A DNA stretch of 64,000 nucleotides from Cylindrospermopsis curvispora GIHE-G1 (GTDB lineage Bacteria; Cyanobacteriota; Cyanobacteriia; Cyanobacteriales; Nostocaceae), in assembly GCF_014489415.1 (NCBI RefSeq), contig NZ_CP060822.1, positions 3,085,501 to 3,149,500 on the forward strand, written 5' to 3'. This document shows positions 38,187-47,331 of the stretch, in pieces (positions within the stretch are counted from its first letter, which is position 1; every line of letters begins with the position of its first letter). Both the position numbers and the translations under genes were made by a program. The notes under the pieces were generated by a model. That model was given only the letters and a program-made list of their open reading frames with translations, did no database searches and had not been told where the DNA came from.

Positions 38187-38290
38187 AAGTGGGTGGGTGG
38201 AATTAAATATAAGATGAACGTAGGTTGGGTTGAAGTATGAAACCCAACACCACGGGTTACGCTACCAAATAATTGTGCCTCCCTACTTAA
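38187..38290. mobile_element. MITE-like dispersed repeat (copy 3, reversed)
   Basis: It runs from AAGTGGGTGGGTGGAATTAAA to AATTGTGCCTCCCTACTTAA, the reverse orientation of the copy at 62823-62940. It has an internal hairpin GTTGGGTT...AACCCAAC. It sits inside the operon between the first and second PKS genes. Confidence 0.7.
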
Positions 38291-38334
38291 TTGAGCTTTG
38301 TAATACTCGTCAAATTTAAAAATGGAGAATTGTC

Positions 38335-41142
38335 ATGCAGGAGTTAATAGGAAGTGAATTTCAGAAAATGGCAATTGTGGGGTTAGATTGCCTAGTGAGT
38401 GGTTCTCAGGAACTAGATAGTTTTGAACGTAGTATTTATGAAGGAAAGCAGAATTTTGCACCTATTAACTATAATCTTGAGCCATCATGGAAAATTCCTT
38501 TACCACAGATAGAAAATTTATCACCACCACAAAAACTAATGTTAAAGGTGGCTGAGAATACTCTCAAAACTGCTAACTTAAGTCAAGAAACTCAAATGGC
38601 AGTGATATTGGTGAGTAGGTTCCAAAGTGACCACCAAAATAAATTGGCTAGTTATATTTCCCAGTTATGGAATGCAACAAGTCCAGCATTCGCTGAAGAA
38701 AAATCGGTCTTTTCAGCATTAGATTTAGCACAAAAACTACTCACTAAAAATCAAGTAAATGCTGTTTTAATAGCAGCAATAGATTGGGATCACAAAAATT
38801 CTGAAAATTTTGAGACTCATACAGGTCAACAGACTCTCAGCTATGACCAAAATGCTACTAAGACTTTGTCAGGAGAAGGAATAGCAACAATAATTTTGCA
38901 ACTGGAAGAAACGGCCAAACAACAAAATTCTCACATTTATGCAGTAATTGATGCTGTCAGTATGGTGGATCAGTATCCAGACCAAGCACAAGCAGTTACC
39001 CGCTGTTGTCAAGCAGCTTTTGAGATAGCAGAAGTTACAGCTCAAGATATTGGTTATATAGAAGTTCATGCTAGTGGTATTGGGGAACAAGATGATGCGG
39101 AAGTTCAAGGTTTAATCACTGCTTACAAAACTCAAAAGTCTAATTTAACCTGCGCTTTAGGTAGTGTGAAGACTAATATTGGTGACACTCATATTGCATC
39201 AGGAATGATGAGTTTGATTAAAACTGCACTTTGTTTATATCATCGTTATATCCCAGCTGTTCCCCAATGGACTGGTGTGAAGAAATTAGAGATTTGGCAT
39301 GACAGTCCCTTTTATTTTGCAACCCAATCCAAACCCTGGTTTTTAGAAATAAACACCTCTAAAAGAATAGCTGCTATTAACAGCATGGAAACTGACAGGA
39401 ATATACATATAATTCTCTCAGAAACAAGCAGTGAACTAGAACGGAGTAGTAAATATTTGGCCCAAATGCCTTATTATCTATTTCCCATAGGTGGTGAAAA
39501 TCAGTCCTGTCTGCTAGAAAAAATGATGAAATTGCAAGACTATCTAAAGCAAAATCATTCTTCTCTATCTCACCTGGCAAGGCAAACATTTCAAGAATTT
39601 CAAAATTACCAAAGATCCCAAAATACATACGCCATAAAAAACTATATAGTGGCAATTCTCGGCAGAAATTTAGAAGAATTAATCCAAGAAATAGACAGAG
39701 GTATTGAAGGAATAAAAGTTGCATTTGCTACTGGAAAAGATTGGCAAACTCCCCTAGGTAGTTATTTCACAATTAATCCCCTGGCCAAAAAAGGTAAAAT
39801 AGCCTATGTTTATCCTGGGTCGTTTACATCTTATATAGGATTAGGAAGAAGTCTGTTTAGACTATTCCCTAAAATTTACGATGACCGAGTAATTAATAAT
39901 GTGTATGAACGGGTAGCTAACATCGAAAAGGTCCTTTATCCTCGCACTATCAATAAGGTGACCAGTAGAGAATTAGAAGCCATAGAACAGCAATTAATAG
40001 ATGACCCGGTAGCCATGCTAGAGTCCGAGGTTGGCTTTGCTGGATTAATTACCGCAGTTTTTAAAAACTATTTTCATCTCCAACCTGAATGTGCTTTTGG
40101 TTATAGCCTGGGGGAAACTAGCATGATGTTAGCCCAAGGTGTTTGGACCAATTTTAAAAACACCAGTGATTATTTAAATGCTTCCCCCCTATTTAAGACC
40201 CAACTTTCTGGACCTAAAAATGCCGTTCGTCAGTCTTGGGGATTACCTGTAGATGATAATAACAAGAATCAAGATTTTTGGGGTAACTATATTGTTCTTT
40301 GTCCAGTTTCTCAGGTGAAAGAAGCAATCAAAGATGAAAATCGGGTTTATATTCCCTTGATTAATACACCAGAAGAAGTAGTAATTGCTGGAGAAAAACA
40401 AGCCTGTCAAAGAGTAATTGAGAAACTTGAGTGTGATGCTTTTCCCACCTCCATTGATCATGTCATTCATTGTCCACCCATGCGATCGCAGTATGGAGAA
40501 CTAGTGAAAATGAACACTTTGCCAATTCAACATATTCCGGGGATAACTTTTTACTCTGGAGCCAATTATGAGCCATTTACCATAGACAGTCAAATTATCG
40601 GAGAGAACATAGCTAAAAATCTTTGTCACCAACTTGATTTTCCTCGGTTAATTAACCGAGTTTATGACGACAACATTAGAATATTTATCGAGGTAGGAGT
40701 TGGTGGTAACTGTTCCAGGTGGATTAGTTCCACCCTGAAGGAAAAAGAACATCTTGCAGTGTCTTTAAACAGAAGAGGTGTGGAAGATCATACTTCAATT
40801 GTGAGAGCTTTAGGTAGACTAGTTAGTCATCAAGTTTCCTTAGACCTATCACCTTTATATAGTCTGACTAATGTAGAACACGTCAATTATTATTCACCAA
40901 CCCAAGGGGATAAGAATCATGCTGTAGATTTGCCAAAGTCAGCAAAAATCTTCAAGTCCATTCTCCCCTACTCGTTGCAGTCTCAGTATACAAAATTGAG
41001 TCAGAATCATGCAATGATGAATCAAGCCCATAGCCTTTTATTAAAATCTCGGCAAGTATCATTCCAGCAAATGAGTTCTTTGATTGGGCAGAAAATAGAG
41101 GTTTATCAATGGAAAATTGACCAAGCTGATAGAATTAAATAG
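38335..41142 (+). CDS. PfaB/HglC-like KS-AT protein with a degenerate ketosynthase
   Basis: 935 aa, GGAG 9-10 bases before ATG. The N-terminal about 350 residues have a ketosynthase fold (MAIVGLDCLVSGSQ, EVHASGIGEQDDAE, GSVKTNIGDTHIASG). The nucleophilic Cys position lacks a Cys, and the last His of the triad is Asp284 (NIGDT instead of NIGHT), so it cannot condense chains. The region from about residue 490 is an acyltransferase with Ser591 (GYSLGE) and a split C-terminal part ending in VEVGVGGNCSRW-like sequence. It is most like the PfaB/HglC class of accessory AT proteins. Likely role: loading or transfer of acyl units for the upstream PKS. The next frame overlaps its end. Confidence 0.8.
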   Translation: MQELIGSEFQKMAIVGLDCLVSGSQELDSFERSIYEGKQNFAPINYNLEPSWKIPLPQIENLSPPQKLMLKVAENTLKTANLSQETQMAVILVSRFQSDHQNKLASYISQLWNATSPAFAEEKSVFSALDLAQKLLTKNQVNAVLIAAIDWDHKNSENFETHTGQQTLSYDQNATKTLSGEGIATIILQLEETAKQQNSHIYAVIDAVSMVDQYPDQAQAVTRCCQAAFEIAEVTAQDIGYIEVHASGIGEQDDAEVQGLITAYKTQKSNLTCALGSVKTNIGDTHIASGMMSLIKTALCLYHRYIPAVPQWTGVKKLEIWHDSPFYFATQSKPWFLEINTSKRIAAINSMETDRNIHIILSETSSELERSSKYLAQMPYYLFPIGGENQSCLLEKMMKLQDYLKQNHSSLSHLARQTFQEFQNYQRSQNTYAIKNYIVAILGRNLEELIQEIDRGIEGIKVAFATGKDWQTPLGSYFTINPLAKKGKIAYVYPGSFTSYIGLGRSLFRLFPKIYDDRVINNVYERVANIEKVLYPRTINKVTSRELEAIEQQLIDDPVAMLESEVGFAGLITAVFKNYFHLQPECAFGYSLGETSMMLAQGVWTNFKNTSDYLNASPLFKTQLSGPKNAVRQSWGLPVDDNNKNQDFWGNYIVLCPVSQVKEAIKDENRVYIPLINTPEEVVIAGEKQACQRVIEKLECDAFPTSIDHVIHCPPMRSQYGELVKMNTLPIQHIPGITFYSGANYEPFTIDSQIIGENIAKNLCHQLDFPRLINRVYDDNIRIFIEVGVGGNCSRWISSTLKEKEHLAVSLNRRGVEDHTSIVRALGRLVSHQVSLDLSPLYSLTNVEHVNYYSPTQGDKNHAVDLPKSAKIFKSILPYSLQSQYTKLSQNHAMMNQAHSLLLKSRQVSFQQMSSLIGQKIEVYQWKIDQADRIK

Positions 41143-41248
41143 GATTTATCAAAAAAGGGGGAGGAGTGGGTGGGAAGTATTAGCTCAATATTCTCCTGTT
41201 CATAGGTTTCCCCAATCACTTACATCACTTACAAAAAGGTTTTCCACA

Positions 41249-42913
41249 ATGTTACTCAGAGAAAACATCATCAATCTAGACATTAAGCGAGATAATTATC
41301 TGCAAGTTTCTAATCTATCTAATAATCATTTTATTAACCATCGCCCATGGCAAGGTGATTTTAATACAGTTGCATTTGATGCAAAAGAAATCAAATCAAA
41401 GTTGAGACTCTTAGAAAAACCTTGTTATGTAGTCAGACATGAAAATAAAATCGGTATTACCAATGAAGAAAGTGTATCTGGGGGTAGCACCCAGCTAGAA
41501 ATGTTAATGACAGTTCCTTCCCTAACAACTGCACAACTAGGAGATGAAAATTTTCTCAATTCTTATGGTGTCAAATATGCTTATATGACTGGAGCAATGG
41601 CCCAGGGAATAGCATCAGAAGAAATGGTAATTGCATTGGGGAGAGCGGGAATTTTAAGCGTATTTGGTGCAGGTGGTTTATCTCCCTCTCGTGTGGAAAA
41701 AGCCATTGATAAAATTCAACATTCCCTAAATAAAAAACCTTACGGTTTTAACTTACTCCATAGTCCTAGTGAACCAGCAATAGAACGACATAGCGTAGAT
41801 TTGTACCTAAAACACCATGTGAAAGTAGTTGAAGCATCAGCCTTTTTAGATTTAACTGACAACATAGTTTATTATCGAGCTGCGGGATTGAGTTTAAATT
41901 CAGCCAATGAAATTGAAATCCGAAATAAAGTTATTGCTAAAATTTCCCGTCAAGAGGTAGCAGCAAAATTTTTACATCCTGCTCCCACTCAAATTCTCAA
42001 ACAACTAGTAGCACAAGGTTTAATTAGTGAACTACAAGCTAATCTTGCCAGTCAAATTCCCATGGCCGATGATATCACGGTAGAAGCTGATTCGGGAGGA
42101 CATACGGATAATCGTCCCCTAATTTGTTTATTACCTTCTATCTTGGAACTAAGAAATGAAATTCAAAATCAATACAATTATAAACATCCAGTAAGAATTG
42201 GCGTAGCTGGGGGAATTTCCACACCCAAATCAGCTCTAGCTGCTTTTATTATGGGTGCTGCTTATGTTGTTACCGGTTCCATAAATCAATCTTGTATTGA
42301 AGCTGGAACTTCTGCACACACAAAGCAATTATTAGCCCAAGCTCAAATGGCTGATGTGATGATGGCTCCAGCAGCTGATATGTTTGAAATGGGTGTGAAA
42401 TTACAAGTTCTCAAACGAGGAACTCTTTTTCCCCTCCGCGCTCAAAAATTATATGAGTTATACAAAACCTATCAATCAATAGAGGAAGTTCCCGACTCAG
42501 AAAGAGATAAATTAGAAAAACAAGTTTTTAAAAAATCTTGGCAAGAGGTTTGGCAAGAGACAATTAATTATTTATCTCAAAGAAATCCAGAAAAGTTAAC
42601 CAAAGCGGCAAACAATCCTAAATTGAAAATGGCATTAATTTTCCGTTGGTATTTAGGACTCTCTTCTCGTTGGTCTAATACTGGAGAAAAGGGTAGAGAA
42701 ATTGACTATCAAATTTGGTGTGGACCAGCTATGGGTAGCTTTAATGATTGGGTGCGAGGTTCTTATTTAGCTGAACCTCAAAAACGTCAAGTTGTTGAAG
42801 TTGCTAACCATATCATGATAGGAGCAGCATTCCTATACCGCATCCAAAACCTAAAACTTCAAGGATTACAAATTCCCAATGAGTATACTCAATATATTCC
42901 AGAAAAACTCTAA
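41249..42913 (+). CDS. PfaD-type trans-acting enoyl reductase
   Basis: 554 aa from ATG 41249; the frame is open from TTG 41117, overlapping the previous gene, and the extra 44 residues look non-conserved. FMN-binding TIM barrel of the PfaD/nitronate-monooxygenase group. Visible motifs: ADDITVEADSGGHTDNRP, VRIGVAGGISTPKSALAAF, MGAAYVVTGSINQSCIEAGT, QMADVMMAPAADMFEMGVK and the C-terminal SRWSNTGEKGREIDYQIWCGP. PfaD supplies the enoyl-reduction step in PUFA-type synthases. With KR and DH in the first protein, the system could make fully saturated chains. Confidence 0.93.
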   Translation: MLLRENIINLDIKRDNYLQVSNLSNNHFINHRPWQGDFNTVAFDAKEIKSKLRLLEKPCYVVRHENKIGITNEESVSGGSTQLEMLMTVPSLTTAQLGDENFLNSYGVKYAYMTGAMAQGIASEEMVIALGRAGILSVFGAGGLSPSRVEKAIDKIQHSLNKKPYGFNLLHSPSEPAIERHSVDLYLKHHVKVVEASAFLDLTDNIVYYRAAGLSLNSANEIEIRNKVIAKISRQEVAAKFLHPAPTQILKQLVAQGLISELQANLASQIPMADDITVEADSGGHTDNRPLICLLPSILELRNEIQNQYNYKHPVRIGVAGGISTPKSALAAFIMGAAYVVTGSINQSCIEAGTSAHTKQLLAQAQMADVMMAPAADMFEMGVKLQVLKRGTLFPLRAQKLYELYKTYQSIEEVPDSERDKLEKQVFKKSWQEVWQETINYLSQRNPEKLTKAANNPKLKMALIFRWYLGLSSRWSNTGEKGREIDYQIWCGPAMGSFNDWVRGSYLAEPQKRQVVEVANHIMIGAAFLYRIQNLKLQGLQIPNEYTQYIPEKL

Positions 42914-44252
42914 ATATTTTTTTAATCCTGTCAATAAAAGACAATTGAGTAGTTTAGAAACTACTATGGAACTTCTCAACCAACGCGCTAAAACTTGGAA
43001 TTTGGTTACTATTAGTCGCATTCGAGGCCATATCCAAAAACCAGTTTTGAGAGAAGCTCTAGATCTTTTGCAGTATGGTCATTTAGTTCTGAATTCTCAT
43101 ATTGTTACCCATCAGCATAATTTTCAAAATCGGTTTTATTTGCAAACAGGTACTACAGAAGAAATACCTTTACGGATGGTAATTAATTCGGAGGAGAAAC
43201 AATGGCAAGAAGTTGTTAATCAGGAAATGAATCAACCAATTGATAGTGGTAGATACCTGATGCGAGTGGTACTAATTATTAATCGGGAAAACCCAAAGGT
43301 TAATTATCTAGTGACTACCCTACATCATGCAATTGCTGATGGGTTATCAAGTGTTAATCTACATTCGGAAATATTCACCTATTATGAACAAATCACCTCC
43401 GGTAATCTGTTAAACCCGGTTAGTACTTTACCCCCATTACCACCACCAGAAAAACTATTGGGTCATTTACAAGGAGCAAAGTTAAATGGATGGATATTAC
43501 TGTTAAAGATCGCCTGGGAGAAACTGACTAACCCTCCACAAACTTTAAAAGTGGAAAAATATGTTCCCATTTCCCAGAGGAACTCCCAAATAATTCATAG
43601 ACAAATATTATCAGACACAGCTGAAAAGCTTTTTGCCCAATGTCGAGCAGAAAATGCTACGGTGCAGAGTGTCTTATCTGCTGCTATGCTATTGACAGTA
43701 GCTAAAAAAATTCTCAACCAGCAGCGTAAGTCCATTCGATTAAATTGTCTATCCTACTTTGATTTAAGAAGACGGTTACAACCACCCATCAATGAACAGA
43801 ATATTGGTCTATTAGCCACATCCCAGATGAGTTTTCACACTGTCACAACCAACACCTATTTTTGGGATCTGGCCAGGAGGATTAAACAAACCCTAGCAGC
43901 AAGTATCCACAGAGGGGATATTTTTAAAATGGTATTTCTTGCTAAACATCTGATTAACTTTTGCTTTCTATTTCCTCATCAAATTGCTGCTAGTGTTTCC
44001 GTTTCTAACATTGGTAAGGTTAACATCCCTGGAATATATGGTGAATTACAACTAGAAGAAATCAGTTTTGCGGGTTCTCATGCACTATATGCAGGTATGT
44101 TTATCCTTCATGTTGCCACTTTTCAAGGCAAGATGTTATTAAATTTCGTCTTTTCCCAACCTTCCCTCAGTCAAGACACTATGGAAAAACTAGTGAATGA
44201 ATTTATGGAAATGATTGAACAAATTTCCCATTTACCATCTCAGGTATCATGA
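42879..44252 (+). CDS. Condensation-domain acyltransferase (PapA/phthiocerol-ester type)
   Basis: 457 aa; it starts 35 bp inside the end of the enoyl-reductase gene (translational coupling). It has the HHxxxDG catalytic motif of the condensation/PapA/wax-ester superfamily as His149-His150...Asp154 (LHHAIADGLSS). The later conserved region (SCxDLRRRLQPPI-like, here LSYFDLRRRLQPPI) matches stand-alone PapA5-like enzymes, which esterify a carrier-bound acyl chain onto an alcohol. No adenylation domain is attached. In this operon it could release or esterify the long-chain product; that is inference from family and context. Confidence 0.8.
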   Translation: MSILNIFQKNSKYFFNPVNKRQLSSLETTMELLNQRAKTWNLVTISRIRGHIQKPVLREALDLLQYGHLVLNSHIVTHQHNFQNRFYLQTGTTEEIPLRMVINSEEKQWQEVVNQEMNQPIDSGRYLMRVVLIINRENPKVNYLVTTLHHAIADGLSSVNLHSEIFTYYEQITSGNLLNPVSTLPPLPPPEKLLGHLQGAKLNGWILLLKIAWEKLTNPPQTLKVEKYVPISQRNSQIIHRQILSDTAEKLFAQCRAENATVQSVLSAAMLLTVAKKILNQQRKSIRLNCLSYFDLRRRLQPPINEQNIGLLATSQMSFHTVTTNTYFWDLARRIKQTLAASIHRGDIFKMVFLAKHLINFCFLFPHQIAASVSVSNIGKVNIPGIYGELQLEEISFAGSHALYAGMFILHVATFQGKMLLNFVFSQPSLSQDTMEKLVNEFMEMIEQISHLPSQVS

Positions 44253-44291
44253 ATTCAAGATTTTAATGATTAAGAAACTGGAGGTAAATAG

Positions 44292-44579
44292 ATGAGTCAA
44301 ATGACTAAGCTAAATAGTGCTGGGGATATTGAACAATGGCTAGTTAACAACATTGCTTTTATATTAGGAGTAAATCCAGAAGAAATAGATATTAAACAAC
44401 CTTTAGATAGTTACGGTTTAGATTCACAACAAGCTATGATTTTAGCAAGTAAAGCCGAAAAACTTTTGGGGTTTAAATTGTCCCTGATGTACTTGTGGTA
44501 CTATCCCACCATTCAACAATTAGCACAACGATTAGCTCAAGAATTAGAAAATTCCTCCTCAGAAATATTGCAAATTTAA
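44292..44579 (+). CDS. Free-standing acyl carrier protein
   Basis: 95 aa, with a strong ribosome-binding site (GGAGG, 7 bases before ATG). The carrier motif DSYGLDSQQAM carries the phosphopantetheine Ser45. The rest is a four-helix ACP ending in TIQQLAQRLAQELEN. It is distinct in sequence from the two ACPs inside the PKS and from the fatty-acid ACP at 52387, and looks more like NRPS/PKS carrier proteins. Likely donor or acceptor for the neighbouring condensation-type enzyme. Confidence 0.92.
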   Translation: MSQMTKLNSAGDIEQWLVNNIAFILGVNPEEIDIKQPLDSYGLDSQQAMILASKAEKLLGFKLSLMYLWYYPTIQQLAQRLAQELENSSSEILQI

Positions 44580-44713
44580 GATTTTCCAGTTTTCCTCCTC
44601 TAAGACTGACACTGGGACTGAATGGAGGACTATACAATCCGTTCAGCCAAGTGTCTTTTTTTTCTCTCAGCTTTTTATCATTAATCACTTTTTTTCATAT
44701 TGGAGACTTAGTC

Positions 44714-46591
44714 ATGAACGCATCGGAAATCTTAGCACTTCTAACTAAGCAAGGTGTGGAATTTTGGATCGAGAATCACCAACTAAATATCCGCTCTCCC
44801 AAAGGAATAATTACACCAGAAATGCAAGCGGAAATTGCTAGCCACAAAGGAGATATTTTGGCCTTATTGCAAGAAATGGATATCTGTAGCAACTCTACCC
44901 CAGAAAATCCCATTTCTGGTATTAGTATACAAACCATTGGTAAATTGATTGGGGGGTTCACAAGTGAACTACCTATAGAATATCAACCCCCCATTATTAA
45001 CCCACACATTATGGCTAAAAACCTCAGTGTCACCTTTAGACCCTTACCCAATGGGTATGATAATCATAGAATTATTAAATTCCGTCAGGACTTAGCCATT
45101 AAATTAAAAAATTTGGGTGTTGCTGTGGTTCCTTGGCAAGATTCTATTAGGGACTTTTGTTATAGAATTAATGTTCCCATTGTTAATTGGCATTATTCTT
45201 TTACCATTAAGGGGGTAAGGTCAGAAATTGATGCAGTAATAGATGTAGCAAGGCCCAATTCATGGTTGAGAAAGTTGGGTATATTTGTCGCTGAAAGTAT
45301 TTACACTTTATTTTATCGTTGGTTAATCAAGAAACAGAATATGTCTGTTGTACAAATTGCTAGACTAAGTAGTTGGGCCGAAGACCATGCTGCTAAATAC
45401 GTTGAAGATCCCACCAATACTCAAGTGATCATTCTTAGCGACATCGATGATAAATTTGTGAGTCCATTAACTCACTATCAAGAGAAAATTAGTATTGGGA
45501 TTAACACCTTGATTCAAACGTTTTCTGAAATAGTAATTGGGGTGTCTAAAGAACAAATCTCTATCCTAAATATGAATTTATCTGATTCTATTTTTCCTAG
45601 GACAGAAATTGATGATTTTATATTAAAATCCCTAATTCCTAAAATTTATGTTCCCATTACCCCCCTATTAATGAATAGATTTGAACTGGGAGTCTATAAT
45701 CCCTATCTATCTCCCTATGCTCATAAATTAGCAAAGTTAGGCAAGGAACTGACCTCAACAGGTTTGTTTCCACCAGGTTTTAAATTGGCGGAGGTGATTA
45801 AAAGAAAATCCCATAGGGATATAGTTAATGTTATCGTTAATGGGAGAACGGGGGTTTCCTATGGTTTTATAGCCTATATAGAACCACCTTCCTATGTGGG
45901 AGAAAGGGAAATAAGTGCCACCCAATGGGAAGATTTATTGGCAATTCCTGGATTGAATAGTGATGAAGTGCGCAAAAATCAATCAGGTAGACGGTTTTTA
46001 AAAACACGGATTGGTGGAGATTATATATTTAAGCAAATTCCCGATATTTGGTTAGTTAGTTCCCGCTCAGGTTCCAATAAAACAGACCTGAGTCTGGAAC
46101 AGGATGTTCTTCGCATTGGACTAACCAATAATTTACATCTCCAATTACCTCCAGCACATAATTCCCACAAATCCGACATTAAACCTTCTTACGATATTTA
46201 TGTCATGCTGGCAATTAGTTTGTCTGCTGCTTTATACGCACCAGAACTAATTGAAAATGGAGCCCCCATCATTCACTTTCATGGTTATCCCGCTTTTGAT
46301 TGGTTTCAAGAAGATGAATTTTGTTTTGGTGTTGATAATCCTTCTGTACCCTGTGGTACTTATGAGTCGGGTGTGTTTAATTTTCTAGGTCTTGCCAATT
46401 TCTCCGCTCAACCAACAAAACATATCAAACTAGTCAGTTTAATAGAACCAGACCATGGTACTAATTTAATTGCTCGAGACACAGAATATTTAATTGATAG
46501 GTTGAAACATGGTTGTATCGCTGATAAAATTGAACTTGGTGGTCAGCATTTTGCTTCTTTAAGAACTAATTTGACCAGGAATATCCAATAA
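44714..46591 (+). CDS. TubC-type docking domain fused to a large unrecognised domain
   Basis: 625 aa from ATG 44714 (GGAGA 8 bases upstream); an open extension upstream to 44495 overlaps the ACP gene and is low-complexity. Residues 1-55 match the TubC N-terminal docking domain: MNASEILALLTKQGVEFWIE, then LNIRSPKGIITPEM and SHKGDILALL. The remaining about 570 residues are soluble, with no recognised NRPS or PKS catalytic motif. Notable conserved-looking blocks are SLIEPDHGTNLIARD, PIIHFHGYPAFDWFQ, VPCGTYESGVFNFLG and SSRSGSNKTDLSLEQD. The His, Glu and Asp residues could form an active site. Last gene of the operon. I do not assign a function. Confidence 0.75.
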   Translation: MNASEILALLTKQGVEFWIENHQLNIRSPKGIITPEMQAEIASHKGDILALLQEMDICSNSTPENPISGISIQTIGKLIGGFTSELPIEYQPPIINPHIMAKNLSVTFRPLPNGYDNHRIIKFRQDLAIKLKNLGVAVVPWQDSIRDFCYRINVPIVNWHYSFTIKGVRSEIDAVIDVARPNSWLRKLGIFVAESIYTLFYRWLIKKQNMSVVQIARLSSWAEDHAAKYVEDPTNTQVIILSDIDDKFVSPLTHYQEKISIGINTLIQTFSEIVIGVSKEQISILNMNLSDSIFPRTEIDDFILKSLIPKIYVPITPLLMNRFELGVYNPYLSPYAHKLAKLGKELTSTGLFPPGFKLAEVIKRKSHRDIVNVIVNGRTGVSYGFIAYIEPPSYVGEREISATQWEDLLAIPGLNSDEVRKNQSGRRFLKTRIGGDYIFKQIPDIWLVSSRSGSNKTDLSLEQDVLRIGLTNNLHLQLPPAHNSHKSDIKPSYDIYVMLAISLSAALYAPELIENGAPIIHFHGYPAFDWFQEDEFCFGVDNPSVPCGTYESGVFNFLGLANFSAQPTKHIKLVSLIEPDHGTNLIARDTEYLIDRLKHGCIADKIELGGQHFASLRTNLTRNIQ

Positions 46592-46605
46592 ATAACTCAA
46601 CGCAC

Positions 46606-46633
46606 CCCATCTAAGTATAAGACTATAGATGGG
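46606..46633. terminator. Hairpin between converging genes at the operon end
   Basis: CCCATCTA (46606-46613) pairs with TAGATGGG (46626-46633) around a 12-base loop, 15 bp after the last operon gene and 43 bp before the stop of the converging L,D-transpeptidase gene. It may serve both directions. No T-run is present. Confidence 0.4.
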
Positions 46634-46676
46634 TACTCAATTCAATAAGCAACTAGGAGAATAGAAATAGTATAAG

Positions 46677-47189
46677 CTATTGTTGAACTACTACAGGTGT
46701 ACCTACACTAGCCCAGTTAAATATTAACTTAGCACGGTTAGGAGGGAGATTTATACAACCATGACTTACCGGTGTACCAAAACGTTTATGCCAGTATGCT
46801 CCATGAATAGCATAACTACCATGATAATATAGAGTATAGGGCACATTGCTAATATCATATCCCCTACCCCGCATGCGAGTAGTTTTATGTTTACTTTGAA
46901 TCCTGAATCTACCCACAGGAGTGGGAGTTGACTTTTTACCAGAGGAAATTTTAACTGTGTAGACGCGTCTTTTGCCTTCCCAAGCAGTTAATTTTTGCTG
47001 TGACAGGTCCACCTGAATCCATCGCTCCGGAGATTTTTTAGGGATGGCTATAGCAATATTCTGAGATGGTTTGTTTACCAGAGCTTTATCTGGTAAAGGA
47101 GTAAGAACACCAATGATCAAGGTCAATAGTATTATCCTTAACCTATTTACCCATTGGAGATCATGTAGCTTGGACTTTTTCCTATTCAT
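46677..47189 (-). CDS. L,D-transpeptidase (YkuD domain)
   Basis: 170 aa from ATG 47189, chosen because GGAGG lies 8 bases upstream; an ATG five codons earlier is open. One N-terminal hydrophobic anchor (IILLTLIIGVLTPLPDKA). The YkuD domain starts at RWIQVDLSQQKLTAWEG and has the catalytic signature with His of YAIHGAYW and Cys of VSHGCINLPP. It cross-links or modifies peptidoglycan in the periplasm. It stands alone and converges with the polyketide operon. Confidence 0.92.
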   Translation of the reverse strand: MNRKKSKLHDLQWVNRLRIILLTLIIGVLTPLPDKALVNKPSQNIAIAIPKKSPERWIQVDLSQQKLTAWEGKRRVYTVKISSGKKSTPTPVGRFRIQSKHKTTRMRGRGYDISNVPYTLYYHGSYAIHGAYWHKRFGTPVSHGCINLPPNRAKLIFNWASVGTPVVVQQ

Positions 47190-47331
47190 GGGATGGTCCT
47201 CCATTTTGTAGAATTGTCATTCTTTACCCAGAATGCATTAATTTGTGCTTTACATATATTTGAGTTAACCTTTTGAAAACTGTTTGTAACCCCATTCCCC
47301 CCAAGCTAATACTAGACTAATGCTCCTCAGA

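Noticed and set aside
44495-44713. Upstream extension of the TubC-docking protein gene
   Set aside because: It overlaps the ACP gene, is Ser/Phe/Leu-rich, and a good RBS and the family start lie at 44714.
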